Source: Lucinisca nassula (lineage: Eukaryota > Mollusca > Bivalvia > Lucinida > Lucinidae). From it: a stretch of 64,000 nt of DNA. Positions 10,519 through 20,345 of this stretch are shown here, one piece after another. The position numbers and the translations under genes were made by a program. Within the stretch, counting starts at the first letter, position 1; every line of letters starts with the position of its first letter. Under the pieces are notes generated by a model, which was not told the DNA's origin, searched no databases, and was given only the letters and a program-made list of their open reading frames with translations. Location of the stretch: contig OY757020.1 in NCBI GenBank assembly GCA_963580285.1, positions 95,855,497-95,919,496 on the forward strand, written 5' to 3'.

Positions 10519-13500
10519 TCAAAATCTTTTAGTGCTCCTGATGTATTCCATCAGTGCATCTGTCAGTTCCTTCCTTCCTTGCTTACTAATGTCTTCAATC
10601 ATGCCTGTCAACACTTTCAAGTTAATGTCTGTTACCAATTTCACCTCCTCCCTGGCCAGAATCTCTTCCACATTATACTCTAAAATATCCCTTTCTGATT
10701 TAAATCTCTGACAGTGGAAAAGAAAATGATCCACATTCTCTTTCATGTTGCATGTCTCACACAAACTCGACTGATCTTTGTTAACTTTTGCCTGGTGATC
10801 ATTTAAGATTGAATGTCCACACAGCAACTGATTTACTGCAGAGAAAGTCCTTCTGTCCCTATCTCCATGACAGATCCTTTTTCCCACTTCCCCAATTATT
10901 TCCTGCAATACGTTCACTTTGTCTGAGCACTTGTACCTTCTTTCCCATTTTTCCCTTCCCTGTGATTTACACTCCCGTACTGCTTCTTTCTTGTCCAGTG
11001 TCGGTTTTACCTCATTATTTTTAATCATCTCTGATGCTGCCGCCTTTGCTTGTTGATCTGCCAACTCATTCCCCTCAATATCTTTGTGTCCCGACACCCA
11101 ATGAACTTTGACAATATTCTCCCTACACCTTACCTTTGCTAAACTCTCCTTGATGCTGAGAACTGTTTCAATCTTGTTAGTTGGCATTTCAGTACTGAAA
11201 GCAGTCTTAATAGCTGGTTGACAATCGGTCAGAATATGAACTACTCTGCCTTTGAAGTCTAGATCAGCCAAGAATTCTAGCCCAATCTGTATACCTACCA
11301 ATTCTCCAGTATAATTATTACCTATAGGAGAAACTCCCTTGTTCATCAAAACTGGTGTGCTGGAGTAACCCTCTAGGTAGACCACAGCACCAGCTCCAGT
11401 CGGACCTGGATTACCTAATGCTGAACCATCTGTGAACATTAATACATCATTTTTATCACAATTGCTTAGAAGCTCTAATATATTTTCTTTCTGTTCTTCC
11501 TTGGAGAATGTGAATTCTTCCTTGTGTACACTTCCTGTCTCTTTGATGAGCCCCATCAATTCCTTGGTATATCTGAATTCCTTCTCAATGTTCTCAAACT
11601 CTAACATTCCCTTCAATTCCCTAAACCTAGACATCAATAAATGAAAAATAGTAGCTCTTCTACCCACAGTCGTATCCCCCTCTATCCATTCATCAAACTC
11701 TTCCCTGAGAGGATCATCTTCATACTTGGCACTGATTCTGATGACTTCTTGTGCTTGTCTTATCTTCAGCTGTAGGTCTATAGGCATGGTGTTTGTCAAG
11801 ACTTCCAAAGCTTCTGTGCTGGTACTGTTCAAACAACCTGATGCCTTTAGCATCGCTGACCTCTGAACCTTTCCAAACTCCTTACTGCATTCTTCAAGGG
11901 ACTCGACTGTCACAGCTGCTCCATACTCCATCACCGGAAGAACCAAGGATTTGTAGAGTCTCATGTATACTGTTTGGCTGCATCCTCTTTGTCCTTGAAC
12001 GAAATTATCAAGACATTTCAAGGCACTGAAACCAGCCTTTGTTTTCTGTTGAATATGTTCGTGAAAGTTTAATTTATCGTCTACTGTGACACCCAGAATT
12101 TTCTTTGAATTGGTTGTTTTTAAAACACTCTCGCCTAACTTCACCTCTGCCTTCACTTCTGAATCTCTGCCGTTATGTTTAAATACCATTATCTCTGTCT
12201 TATCTGGTGCAATCAACATATTCCATCTCCTACACCAATCTACCACAGATGCCAGTTTATCATTCAACGCAGCACAACTTTCCGCCACTGATGTATTACT
12301 TTCCCAAACACAGCTATCATCTGCAAATTCTGCATGATTACCTACCACTTCCTTCATTGAATCACTTGTATACAGATTACAAAGCACTGGACTGATAACT
12401 GATCCTTGCGGTATGCCTACTGCAGACTGGAATGTAGGAGATGTAAAATTGTTCACTTTCAGGAAGTACTTCCGGTCTATAAGGAAGTTTTTAAGGTATA
12501 GCCATAATCTGCCAGTAATCCCACTTTCAAATGCCTTTCTCAATAAACCTGCTCTCCATATTCTTTCATAGCAAGACTCATAATCCATCACTGCCAGCAC
12601 TGTACTTTCCTTCCTATTCCTTGCTTCTGAAACTGAATTACACAACCTTAAAAGAGACTGAACACATGACTTTTGCTTCCTATATGCGTACTGAGTTCTT
12701 GCTATACCACCTTCAATTTCCAACTTCCAAATCAGTCTTTTGCTGATAACTCTTTCCATAATCTTACCTATCACACTTTCTAAAGTAATTGGCCTATAGG
12801 ATCTAACACTGTTATAGTTTGTTTTTCCGGGTTTGGGAAGCATTACCTTTGGGTCTAACTTGAAATCATCAGGCAGTACACCGTTGGACCAGCATTTCTG
12901 TATTAAATAGTGTAAACCTTTCACAATGGCTTCACCACCCCTTTTCAATAAAATATTAAACACTTTTTCTTCAGGGCTAGGTGCACTATTATTTTGCAGT
13001 TGAGAAATTGCTGCTTCCACTTCTTCAATGTGAATATCACTATTTTCATGACCACATGTTTCTGAGAAATTTTCCTCTTGAATCACCGTTTCCTCTAGCC
13101 TTAATCTATCCCTCATCTCCTCTTCCACTGAATTGAACCACTTTTCATCAAAAACCTTCACATCTAAGGTCTCCTTACCATACCTACCTTTCAATTCTAC
13201 AAAAATCTCTTCATCTGACACAGCCAATGAACCATCGTCTCTAACAATTGGTTGCACAACTGACTTAGTCTTATATTTTCTCACTGCATTTATCACTTTC
13301 CAAAACTGATCAGGCTTGTGAGGATCCATCATATCTACCATCTCAGTCAAATAATTTTCTCTAGCCTTGATTTCCTCCTCTTTGAATAATTTATATATTT
13401 CCTGCACTCTATTCTCATTTGCTTCATCTTTGCGTTTTGCAAACATTCTTCTAGCCCTCTTGAAATCCTTTGCTAATTTGCTCAATGTTGAGTTCCACCA

Positions 13501-14367
13501 CCCTTTACTGTGACAACACACTTTCTTCTTTGGAATATACTCTTCCACATTCTGATGTATCGCCTCTATGAGGTCTTTGTAGTCATCATTCACATCAGTG
13601 TCATTCGTTCTGTTGTCCAGCCATTCATCAATAGAATCTGTGCAAACACTTTCCCAATGATCCCAATCAGTATTTTTGAAATCCAACTTCTCACAGATAT
13701 CATCTTCCATATACTCACCAAGTCTAAATGTGATCAAACTGTGGTCTGAATTAAGATACACTTCCTGTTGTACTCTCCATTCTGATAATTTATTCCTTAA
13801 AATTGTACTTGTTATGGTTAAATCTATGATTCTATCCTTTCTAGTAGGTGTTGAATTGTTGGCAACAGTCAGATCTTTATCCATCAAAAACTCAAACAAC
13901 TGATTCCCCAACTTATTTGCATCTCTGTCAAACCAGTATGGATGATGTGCATTGAAATCACCAATAATAACAACTGGTAAAGACTCTGTCATCAGCTTGC
14001 TTACAATTTTCATTAAAACATCTAGACTCTTTGTATCATTTGGTGGAATATAGACTGACCCTAATACAAAATTACACTCCTTTGAATAGATATTACACCA
14101 CACAGCTTCTACCTTCTCCTTGTTGAACTCTTTTCTCTCGAAAACTTTAATATTTTTAGCTATCAGAATTGCTGCACCACCTCCTCTTTCTTGATTTCTT
14201 TCTGTAGCTATCCAATTCCACTTTCTTTTTATGTTATCTTTTATAGCATTTTCAGGATGCCATATTTCAGATAGACCTAATATCTGAACTTTCTGTTTCT
14301 CACATGCCTGTTCAACTAAACTAAAAGAAGTATTTAATGATCTAATATTAGCATACGCAATTTTCAT
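10519..14367 (-). CDS. LINE ORF2: endonuclease, reverse transcriptase, RNase H
   Basis: A 1282-residue open frame without stops. The APE-type endonuclease spans residues 1-215, with N7, E34, GDFNAH at 136-141 and SDHS at 207-210. It would nick target DNA to prime reverse transcription. The RT has SYRPITLESVIGK (523-535), MDYESCYERIW (594-604), GIPQGSVISPVL (651-662) and the catalytic FADD (681-684). The RNase H has FTDGSA (D980), TGELVG (E1022), LTDCQ (D1048), SGHKDI (H1094) and NELADQQA (D1104), so all catalytic acidic residues are present. The tail has a CETC...H...C knuckle near 1213-1229. An RNase H after RT places it in the I group (I or Nimb). The intact frame suggests a young, possibly competent copy. 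Confidence 0.93.
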   Translation of the reverse strand: MKIAYANIRSLNTSFSLVEQACEKQKVQILGLSEIWHPENAIKDNIKRKWNWIATERNQERGGGAAILIAKNIKVFERKEFNKEKVEAVWCNIYSKECNFVLGSVYIPPNDTKSLDVLMKIVSKLMTESLPVVIIGDFNAHHPYWFDRDANKLGNQLFEFLMDKDLTVANNSTPTRKDRIIDLTITSTILRNKLSEWRVQQEVYLNSDHSLITFRLGEYMEDDICEKLDFKNTDWDHWESVCTDSIDEWLDNRTNDTDVNDDYKDLIEAIHQNVEEYIPKKKVCCHSKGWWNSTLSKLAKDFKRARRMFAKRKDEANENRVQEIYKLFKEEEIKARENYLTEMVDMMDPHKPDQFWKVINAVRKYKTKSVVQPIVRDDGSLAVSDEEIFVELKGRYGKETLDVKVFDEKWFNSVEEEMRDRLRLEETVIQEENFSETCGHENSDIHIEEVEAAISQLQNNSAPSPEEKVFNILLKRGGEAIVKGLHYLIQKCWSNGVLPDDFKLDPKVMLPKPGKTNYNSVRSYRPITLESVIGKIMERVISKRLIWKLEIEGGIARTQYAYRKQKSCVQSLLRLCNSVSEARNRKESTVLAVMDYESCYERIWRAGLLRKAFESGITGRLWLYLKNFLIDRKYFLKVNNFTSPTFQSAVGIPQGSVISPVLCNLYTSDSMKEVVGNHAEFADDSCVWESNTSVAESCAALNDKLASVVDWCRRWNMLIAPDKTEIMVFKHNGRDSEVKAEVKLGESVLKTTNSKKILGVTVDDKLNFHEHIQQKTKAGFSALKCLDNFVQGQRGCSQTVYMRLYKSLVLPVMEYGAAVTVESLEECSKEFGKVQRSAMLKASGCLNSTSTEALEVLTNTMPIDLQLKIRQAQEVIRISAKYEDDPLREEFDEWIEGDTTVGRRATIFHLLMSRFRELKGMLEFENIEKEFRYTKELMGLIKETGSVHKEEFTFSKEEQKENILELLSNCDKNDVLMFTDGSALGNPGPTGAGAVVYLEGYSSTPVLMNKGVSPIGNNYTGELVGIQIGLEFLADLDFKGRVVHILTDCQPAIKTAFSTEMPTNKIETVLSIKESLAKVRCRENIVKVHWVSGHKDIEGNELADQQAKAAASEMIKNNEVKPTLDKKEAVRECKSQGREKWERRYKCSDKVNVLQEIIGEVGKRICHGDRDRRTFSAVNQLLCGHSILNDHQAKVNKDQSSLCETCNMKENVDHFLFHCQRFKSERDILEYNVEEILAREEVKLVTDINLKVLTGMIEDISKQGRKELTDALMEYIRSTKRF

Positions 14368-14668
14368 TTTTACCTATCTATGTATCCAGAACTGTCAGAC
14401 TAAATGTGCATGTATACAAGAATTTTGATTTCCTAAAACAATACTATTGTCACTATCTCAACCAAAAATAGTAGTCTAGTATTACCACTTCCCAGTACCT
14501 ATACAAGACAAGATGCTTTCAGCCTCATATAACTTAAGCAAACAAGTATGTAAATATATGCTGTATATAAATGAATAAAAATTCAACAAAATAAACACAA
14601 ACAAATAAATAAATAATAAAAATAATAGCTTAACAATATATTTCTATACTATAACTTAAACTACTTGA

Positions 14669-15760
14669 TCACTGCCTCCTGCTAAGAAGCCTCTCCCTAA
14701 TGGCTATATATACAGGACAATCCGCTGAACTTGCACGGTGAGAATTTCCACAATTTACACAGTGAGAACCAACCACACACCTACCCTGATGGTCTTCTGC
14801 ACAATTCTCACACTTCTTATTGTTCTTACACAAAGCTGCTATATGGCCAAATTCTTGACAGTTAAAACACCGTGTAGGGGTGTACCTCTTACTTTTGTAC
14901 GGCACAACCTTGACCCGCCTATGATGCACACTTATATCTGCCTTAAGTAAACACTGAATATCCTTGGAATTATCACATGTAACTACTACTATAGGCATTG
15001 GCCTTCCTGAGTCCCTATATTTCAAACGTCTTGCCGTAACCTTAACACCTGTCTGAATTTCTACTTCCTGTTCAATCCTGTCAATGCTATGGAATGTAGC
15101 TATATTTTTTAACACATACTTTGGAGCATATGAACAATCATGAACTGACAATGAGCCTCCACTCACAAAAGCATCTTCCGGCCACTCTTCTTTTAATGTT
15201 TCTATCTCTTTATCTGATTCTACCTGTACAGCTATTCCACCTCTATTTAGAGGGAAAGCATATTTCATATGTATATCACCTTTATGTTTTCTGATTTCTT
15301 TCTGAATCACTCTACTATCTTGAAACTGTTTTGGATCCTTTATACCATCAATTATAACAAAATTTTTGGGGTTTGCAGTAGGACCCTGACGATTGTTGCT
15401 AACATTTGAATCTTGAACTTGTTGTTGTTGTTGAACTTGAACTTCCACAGCACAATAATCCTTGTTGATATCCTTTGAAACACTTGATGTACTCGTACCT
15501 GATCCAGAGGCTGAATTCTTATCACTATCTTTATTAAGCCTGTTTGTCAGAGAAAAATTTGACACTATACAAACTGGACACACAAAGGGAAGATTCTTTT
15601 CTCTAAAAATACCACAGATTTCTTTAGTTAAATTGACACAATTTCCATGCCACCATTGACTGCATTTGTCACATGCTATCCACGCCGGTTTTTTCTTTAA
15701 CGTTTTACCACAAGGACATTTGTTAGCATCAGAAACAGTTTTTGATTTCTTTTTGATCAT
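14669..15760 (-). CDS. LINE ORF1: PHD finger and CCHC zinc-knuckle nucleic-acid-binding protein
   Basis: A 363-residue product. Residues 15-64 form a PHD-like zinc finger (CPCGK, ACDKCSQWWHGNC, FVCPVC). A low-complexity stretch with a glutamine run follows at about 108-118. The middle region looks like the RRM-like segment of LINE ORF1 proteins, but this is not certain. The C-terminal third has three knuckles: CFNCQEFGHIAALC, CENCAEDHQGRC and CVNCGNSHRASSADC. ORF1 proteins of Jockey, R1 and I elements coat the RNA to form the retrotransposition particle. It lies 301 bp upstream of ORF2 on the same strand. The start is the ATG at 15760. Confidence 0.9.
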   Translation of the reverse strand: MIKKKSKTVSDANKCPCGKTLKKKPAWIACDKCSQWWHGNCVNLTKEICGIFREKNLPFVCPVCIVSNFSLTNRLNKDSDKNSASGSGTSTSSVSKDINKDYCAVEVQVQQQQQVQDSNVSNNRQGPTANPKNFVIIDGIKDPKQFQDSRVIQKEIRKHKGDIHMKYAFPLNRGGIAVQVESDKEIETLKEEWPEDAFVSGGSLSVHDCSYAPKYVLKNIATFHSIDRIEQEVEIQTGVKVTARRLKYRDSGRPMPIVVVTCDNSKDIQCLLKADISVHHRRVKVVPYKSKRYTPTRCFNCQEFGHIAALCKNNKKCENCAEDHQGRCVVGSHCVNCGNSHRASSADCPVYIAIRERLLSRRQ

Positions 15761-16204
15761 TCTACTTTAGAAATGCAAGACCAAGTAAAGTGTGGTCAAC
15801 CTAAAATCACAATTTTCTGAGTTGTTTACATGCCTTGGAAACCTGTTGCTATGGGACCAAAAACTGTTTTTGATGTCTTAAATTAAACCAAAATCACTAA
15901 AATAGGTAAAAGTCACTTCCCTTTATATGTATCTTCTGATTTCTCCCTTCTTAAGCCCTCTCTTTACTGTAAACTTCCATCTTGGTCCTTGACACGGTTT
16001 TCCGGTTGGCGTCCTCCACAGAATACACACACAAAAATGAATTTCTACTAAATTTGGAATTTAAAAAACTGACCAAAAACTTTTTAAATGAGCCAAAAGA
16101 TTAAGAGGTTATCACAGTAAAAATATTATTACAAATATTGCCAAATTGACTTTAAAAACAATAAAAATATTATTTATTTCTCTCTCTGTTTTGAAAACAC
16201 AGCT

Positions 16205-16400
16205 GATCGTTACGCATGCGCATTACTATATCTCTGCAGCACAGCAAGCTTGTCCCTAGGTCACGTGGGTAAACACATCTGTTGCTACTAGAGATAAGAT
16301 TTCCGGATATTTACTATTGAAGGCCAGTGCTTTGCGCATGCGCGAGAATGACGTCATAAGTGGAATTCCTAAAGCCTCCTATATAAAGGGGTTGATGGGG
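16205..16400 (+). promoter_or_regulatory. Promoter-like cluster: NRF1-like, CRE and TATA motifs
   Basis: Within 200 bp there are two palindromic ACGCATGCGC/TGCGCATGCGC motifs (near 16212 and 16335), a TGACGTCA CRE (near 16350) and TATATAAAGG (near 16380). The motifs are visible; promoter activity is inference. The cluster could serve the - strand LINE, the element carrying the inverted repeat at 16252-16330, or an unseen transcript. Confidence 0.4.
16252..16330 (-). repeat. Arm 2 of the distant inverted repeat
   Basis: Reverse complement counterpart of 8643-8728, sharing CACGTGACCTAGGGACAAGC and TCCGGAAATCT. Confidence 0.55.
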
Positions 16401-17395
16401 AGTCCCGGAAAATATTGCAATATCCTCGTTTGGTGCTATATTTGACTTTGATTTACTTTTCATGGTTCACTGACTTTGAAAACAATTGCATCAAACCCAA
16501 CGTCACCCTACTATTTATGTTCATGTCTCAAGATCTGTAAGAGTTTCATTAATGATTCCTGGTACAAACTTGCATTTGGGATAGCATGGATAATTCACAA
16601 TAATTGCTGCCCTGTCCTGCTTTGTCTGCAATTAAGAGGCAAATGGTCTATGCTTTTATAAAGATTTAATTTTGACACTATTGTTCAGACCTGTCTTATT
16701 TATAATTGCCAATTAAAGGTGCATTATTGAGCTACCGGGTCTCAAATTTTTTTTTCTGGTTTTTATCTTCAATTCATACTCCTTTTGTCATGTGTACACT
16801 TTTGGAGCCAAATACAGCTTCAGAACTTTGTGAAAATGGTCGTTTTCATTCGTGTTTACCCTTCGCTCTGAACATGTGTTCGGAATTTCTGTTCTAAAAA
16901 TAAATCTGTCACTTTACACATACATGGCGAGTCTTGGCGACAGTATCGTGTCTGAGTGTCTTTACTTATGGCATGGTATTCAGCGTCATATTTTTTCCGA
17001 TTCAGGCATGGCCTAAGCAAACAAGGCCAAAAATGAATGTTGCATAAGGTCATATATGGGGATTCTATTTTTGTCACGAACTAAAAATAGATCTAACTAG
17101 TGTTCGAAACCTAGTTAGGGAATCCCTCTCAAACTCGTTTACATGTCATCATAATTGACGCATTTTTGCATAAAATGCATTCATTTGTATTGTTTTAAAG
17201 AAAAATACGGCTATATGTATTTTATTTTTGGAAGCATTTTTTACCGATAGCTCAATAATGCACCTTTAAACATGACTGCCCTGTGGCGCATGTCTTTCAT
17301 TTCTGGTGTAGTGTGTAGCTCCGCCTACAATGTGCGTGACAAGGTGTGAAAATAAGATCTAACAATAGATGTTTGCATATAAATAAATAATAGTC
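16400..17395. other. No recognisable gene
   Basis: AT-rich non-coding DNA. Open frames here are short and show no known motif. ATTGAGCTACCGG near 16725 and its rough complement CGATAGCTCAATAATGC near 17245 suggest the ends of an old element of about 540 bp. Confidence 0.45.
16718..17268. mobile_element. Possible old inverted-repeat element
   Basis: TTAAAGGTGCATTATTGAGC at about 16714 and its reverse complement (GCTCAATAATGCACCTTTAA) at about 17249 form matched terminal inverted repeats of about 20 bp around non-coding DNA. No transposase is seen. Confidence 0.6.
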
Positions 17396-17655
17396 AGCCT
17401 CGATAGCCCAGTGGTTAACGCGTTCGACTTATGATCGAGAGGTTGTGCGTTCGAATCCGGCCACCAGTATCAAGGTGTGTCCTTGGGCAAGACAAGTTAT
17501 GACACGGCTCCACTGCACCCAGGTGTAAATGGGGAGCACTGTTGGAAAAGCCACTGGCTATCTCTCGCGCGCACATGAAAACACCCAGAATTTGTGTTTG
17601 GGAGCGATTCAATAAGCTTGAAGCTTTCATTCCAATCAAACTAAAATAAATTAGT
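17396..17655 (+). mobile_element. tRNA-derived SINE
   Basis: The head has A box TAGCCCAGTGG and B box GTTCGAATCC. A body with CCTTGGGCAAGACAAG and CACTGCACCCAGGTGTAAAT follows, a central-domain style seen in several metazoan SINE families. An AT-rich tail ends it. The head cannot form a clean tRNA acceptor stem, so it is a SINE and not a tRNA gene. Confidence 0.8.
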
Positions 17656-18590
17656 ATAATTAATAAATAATTATTTATGTGTACGGACTATTCTACTGTC
17701 TCGTGAATGGTTATGTTTTGGCCCCAAGTAGCAGACGCTTGATGGGAAAAGTCGAAAGCTTTAATTTGTGTAAACACATCTGTGTGCTGTTGTTGGTGAT
17801 TTACACGGAGCTTCTGGGGATAAGTCGGTATTTGTGCAGTCCACACCTTTCTACAACAGTTGAGCTATCGAGAAAATATTTTTACCGATTTCAAACATTT
17901 TTTAATGAAACAAATACGCCCCATTAAAACAAAACAATTACGTTAAACACATGTGGGGTTGCTGGGGTCGGATTATGTCATTTACCGATCGTATGCAGAA
18001 AAATGGTAGCGGTGGTCTGTGGATGGTGATTTTGATGGCGGAAAACTTTGATGTTCACCTTGAACTTGTTTGTAGGGCGTGTGTGAAAGTTTTGGCTCGT
18101 TTTGGATGGAGGGGTCCTTGTCTTGTGGCTGGATCATTGAATTGTAAACTAAACTGCATTATTATAATCTCTTATCTCGCTAAGCTGACACTTTTGAGTA
18201 TATCGGCTGCAGCTCGTGTTTATCATGCTTGTCAAGCTAAATGAGCAAGATTCCATTTGGTACAAAAAGGTTAAGCGGTGGAGGGGTTGGGGCATGCCCT
18301 ATTGATCCCAGGAAAGCCCAATATTGTTGTTCCTAAATGTATATTTCTGATGTCAAATAATGGCTAGTCTGCATCGTCTCTCATTTTAAGAATTGATGAA
18401 TGTTGGTCAAATATTGTAACCTACCAATGATATGATTTGAATTTGGTGACCTTGAACTTTGTTATGGTCACCGGTTCCTGAAAACTGTCATTTTTTCCCC
18501 ACAATGGCTTGTCTGCACCTTAGATTTTGGTGACCTAAAGCTACTACATGTATTCAAGGTCATATGGGTGTTTGAATTATATTTCTTACA
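17656..18590. other. No recognisable gene
   Basis: A 97-codon frame at 17951-18244 has no recognisable motif and no support. The rest is AT-rich non-coding DNA. Confidence 0.4.
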
Positions 18591-18599
18591 TGCTTTTCA

Positions 18600-18720
18600 A
18601 TGAATGATAGAGATTTATCAGTGAAATATAAATCGATATTTTCACCGTTTCAAACAGTGAAAATACGATTTTTTATTTTTCACTGTTTGGGACTACTTTT
18701 TTCTTCAAATCTAACTCTAA
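18600..18720 (+). repeat. Foldback repeat with CAAACAGTGAAAAT arms
   Basis: TTCACCGTTTCAAACAGTGAA and TTTCACTGTTTGGGACTAC face each other. A reverse-complement relative lies at 48240-48350. Confidence 0.6.
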
Positions 18721-18779
18721 TTTCAATTTTATCTTTGTCAGATAACTGAACAATACTTAAATGTGTTCATGTGTGACGG

Positions 18780-18835
18780 GGACGTTACTGACGTCATTTA
18801 TGACGCTGACGTCACGTCTTTTGTCGCGCGACGTT
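18780..18835. promoter_or_regulatory. Cluster of CRE-like TGACGTCA motifs
   Basis: Two TGACGTCA motifs (near 18790 and 18808) and several ACGT cores lie within 55 bp. No downstream gene is recognised, so function is unknown. Confidence 0.3.
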
Positions 18836-19082
18836 AGACTTGCCAGCAACTTCTTTGGAAAACTACTCTCTCAGTTATTTCATTAATCATTCATAATAAT
18901 ACCATCCCAGGCCATTGCTCAGGTGCAAACTTTCAGTTTACACCCAATAGTATACCCACTAAACACGATGGACACCACTAAATTGACGAGAAACGAACAG
19001 GAACAAAGACAATTTTCTCCGAATGTGAGCGACACCATTAAAGACGCTAAATATTGCCTTTTGAAGCATGTAAGAAACAGAA

Positions 19083-19233
19083 AATTTGATTTTTTCAGTG
19101 CAAGATCAAATTTTATTTCACTCATGAACACCAAAACTGCTATTTTCACTCGTGGCTACGCCACTCATTAAAATAACAGTTTTGGTGTTCATTCGATGAA
19201 ATAAAATTCGATCTTACACTGAAAAAATCAAAT
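19083..19233. repeat. Long hairpin with arms of about 64 bp
   Basis: The left arm (about 19083-19146) and right arm (about 19170-19233) are reverse complements with only a few mismatches. They share CAGTGCAAGATC/GATCTTACACTG and CATGAACACCAAAACTG/CAGTTTTGGTGTTCATTC. The loop contains a smaller hairpin GTGGCTACGCCAC. Probably a foldback MITE. Confidence 0.8.
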
Positions 19234-19667
19234 ATCCTGTATTTATTTTATGGTTGGGGGACATTGTTACGGCTTAGCCGTTATGGTTTTGCTTTTGTCC
19301 TACATTTTTCGTTATTCCATTGGTCAATAAAACCACATGTCCAAGGAGATGACCATTTTATTGGTCAATGATTTGCATAAATAAATCTACTCAAAAGTAC
19401 GACAGTTTACTGAAGTTTTAACCTAGGAAATGTTTCGTTTTTTATGTGAGACATAAATGAAAAATATATACAGTTTCGGCTTGCTCACCGTCTTGTCCTT
19501 TGATGACCATACGTCATATGTATAATTGTGTTTCTAGTGAATTCTGTAACTGCTGCGGTGAATAGCTATTTTGACCTAATTTCACGTGGTTGGTCTATAT
19601 AGCGAAAGGAACCATTTCACGAAAGGAAGGTTCCTTTCGCGAAAGGAAGAATTTTCTGCGAAAGGAA

Positions 19668-19805
19668 TTGTTTGTTTGATTTGAGTTTTAACGTCCCCAT
19701 CAACACTATGTAGGTCATTTTGGAGACGTTGCTTCCAAGTTTGTGGGACTTTTACCCGACATTGAGATGAAATGACACCCAAGCCATGTTGCCAAATGAA
19801 ACCAA
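19668..19805 (-). repeat. R290 interspersed repeat, partial
   Basis: Reads TTTGAGTTTTAACGTCCCC, TTTGGAGACGTTGCTTCC and ACCCGACATTGAGATGAAAT. The distal half is missing. Confidence 0.75.
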
Positions 19806-19994
19806 TAAAGAGATATAGTATGACAAAAACATGTAATAATCGCATTACAAATTGACAGATGTTTAATTTACAATATATGCTAAATAAAAGTTGCAGTGTA
19901 TCATTTGTCTTCAGCATACTTTATGTCCTCCATTTTAACACAAAATGGACATTTTCGAATATCATTAATGTTATATAAATTCTGAAAAGGAATA

Positions 19995-20260
19995 AGTGTA
20001 ATTTGAGTTTTAATTAGGTGCACATAAGATCAAGTTTCCATCCGTTTGTCTGCTCGTCCGTTTGTTCGTCCGCCTATGCGTTTACGTTCACCATAGCGAC
20101 AACCCGAAATGTTAACCCTAGAATTTGTGTTCAAAAACAGTAGATGATAACGTTTTCTTATTTGTTGTGCATATACTTGAGATCATATGCTCTTGAAATG
20201 AGGTCATGTTTTTAACCTTAGCTCAAACAGGCGGGACACCGCCCTCTGTAAAGCTATTTT
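19995..20260 (+). mobile_element. Pearl-like element I, short or partial
   Basis: A CCGT-type stretch (CCATCCGTTTGTCTGC, CTCGTCCG) with GCGGGACACCGCCC nearby. It has the same layout as the longer pearl-like elements but no tandem core. Confidence 0.45.
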
Positions 20261-20345
20261 TCCTCGCGTGACATCTGAATTGTTTGAATACAGTAAACCA
20301 GTTCATAGCTAGACAATTGTTGCTGTCACTTTTGTAGCTCATATT

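Larger units (their letters stand above)
10396..16020 (-). mobile_element. Full-length I/Nimb-group LINE with two ORFs
   Basis: On the minus strand this holds ORF1 (15760-14669), a spacer of 301 bp, ORF2 (14367-10519) and a 3' UTR of about 105 bp ending in a CAA trinucleotide tail (TTG repeats at about 10398-10411 on the + strand). Both ORFs are open. The domain set (ORF1 with CCHC knuckles, ORF2 with APE endonuclease, RT, RNase H and a C-terminal CCHC) is that of the I superfamily. I could not fix the 5' end or a target duplication, so the upper limit is approximate. Confidence 0.8.

Noticed and set aside
17951..18244. 97-codon open frame as a gene
   Set aside because: No recognisable motif, and such lengths occur by chance here.
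18923..19171. 82-codon frame as a small protein
   Set aside because: Half of it is one arm of the long hairpin at 19083-19233.
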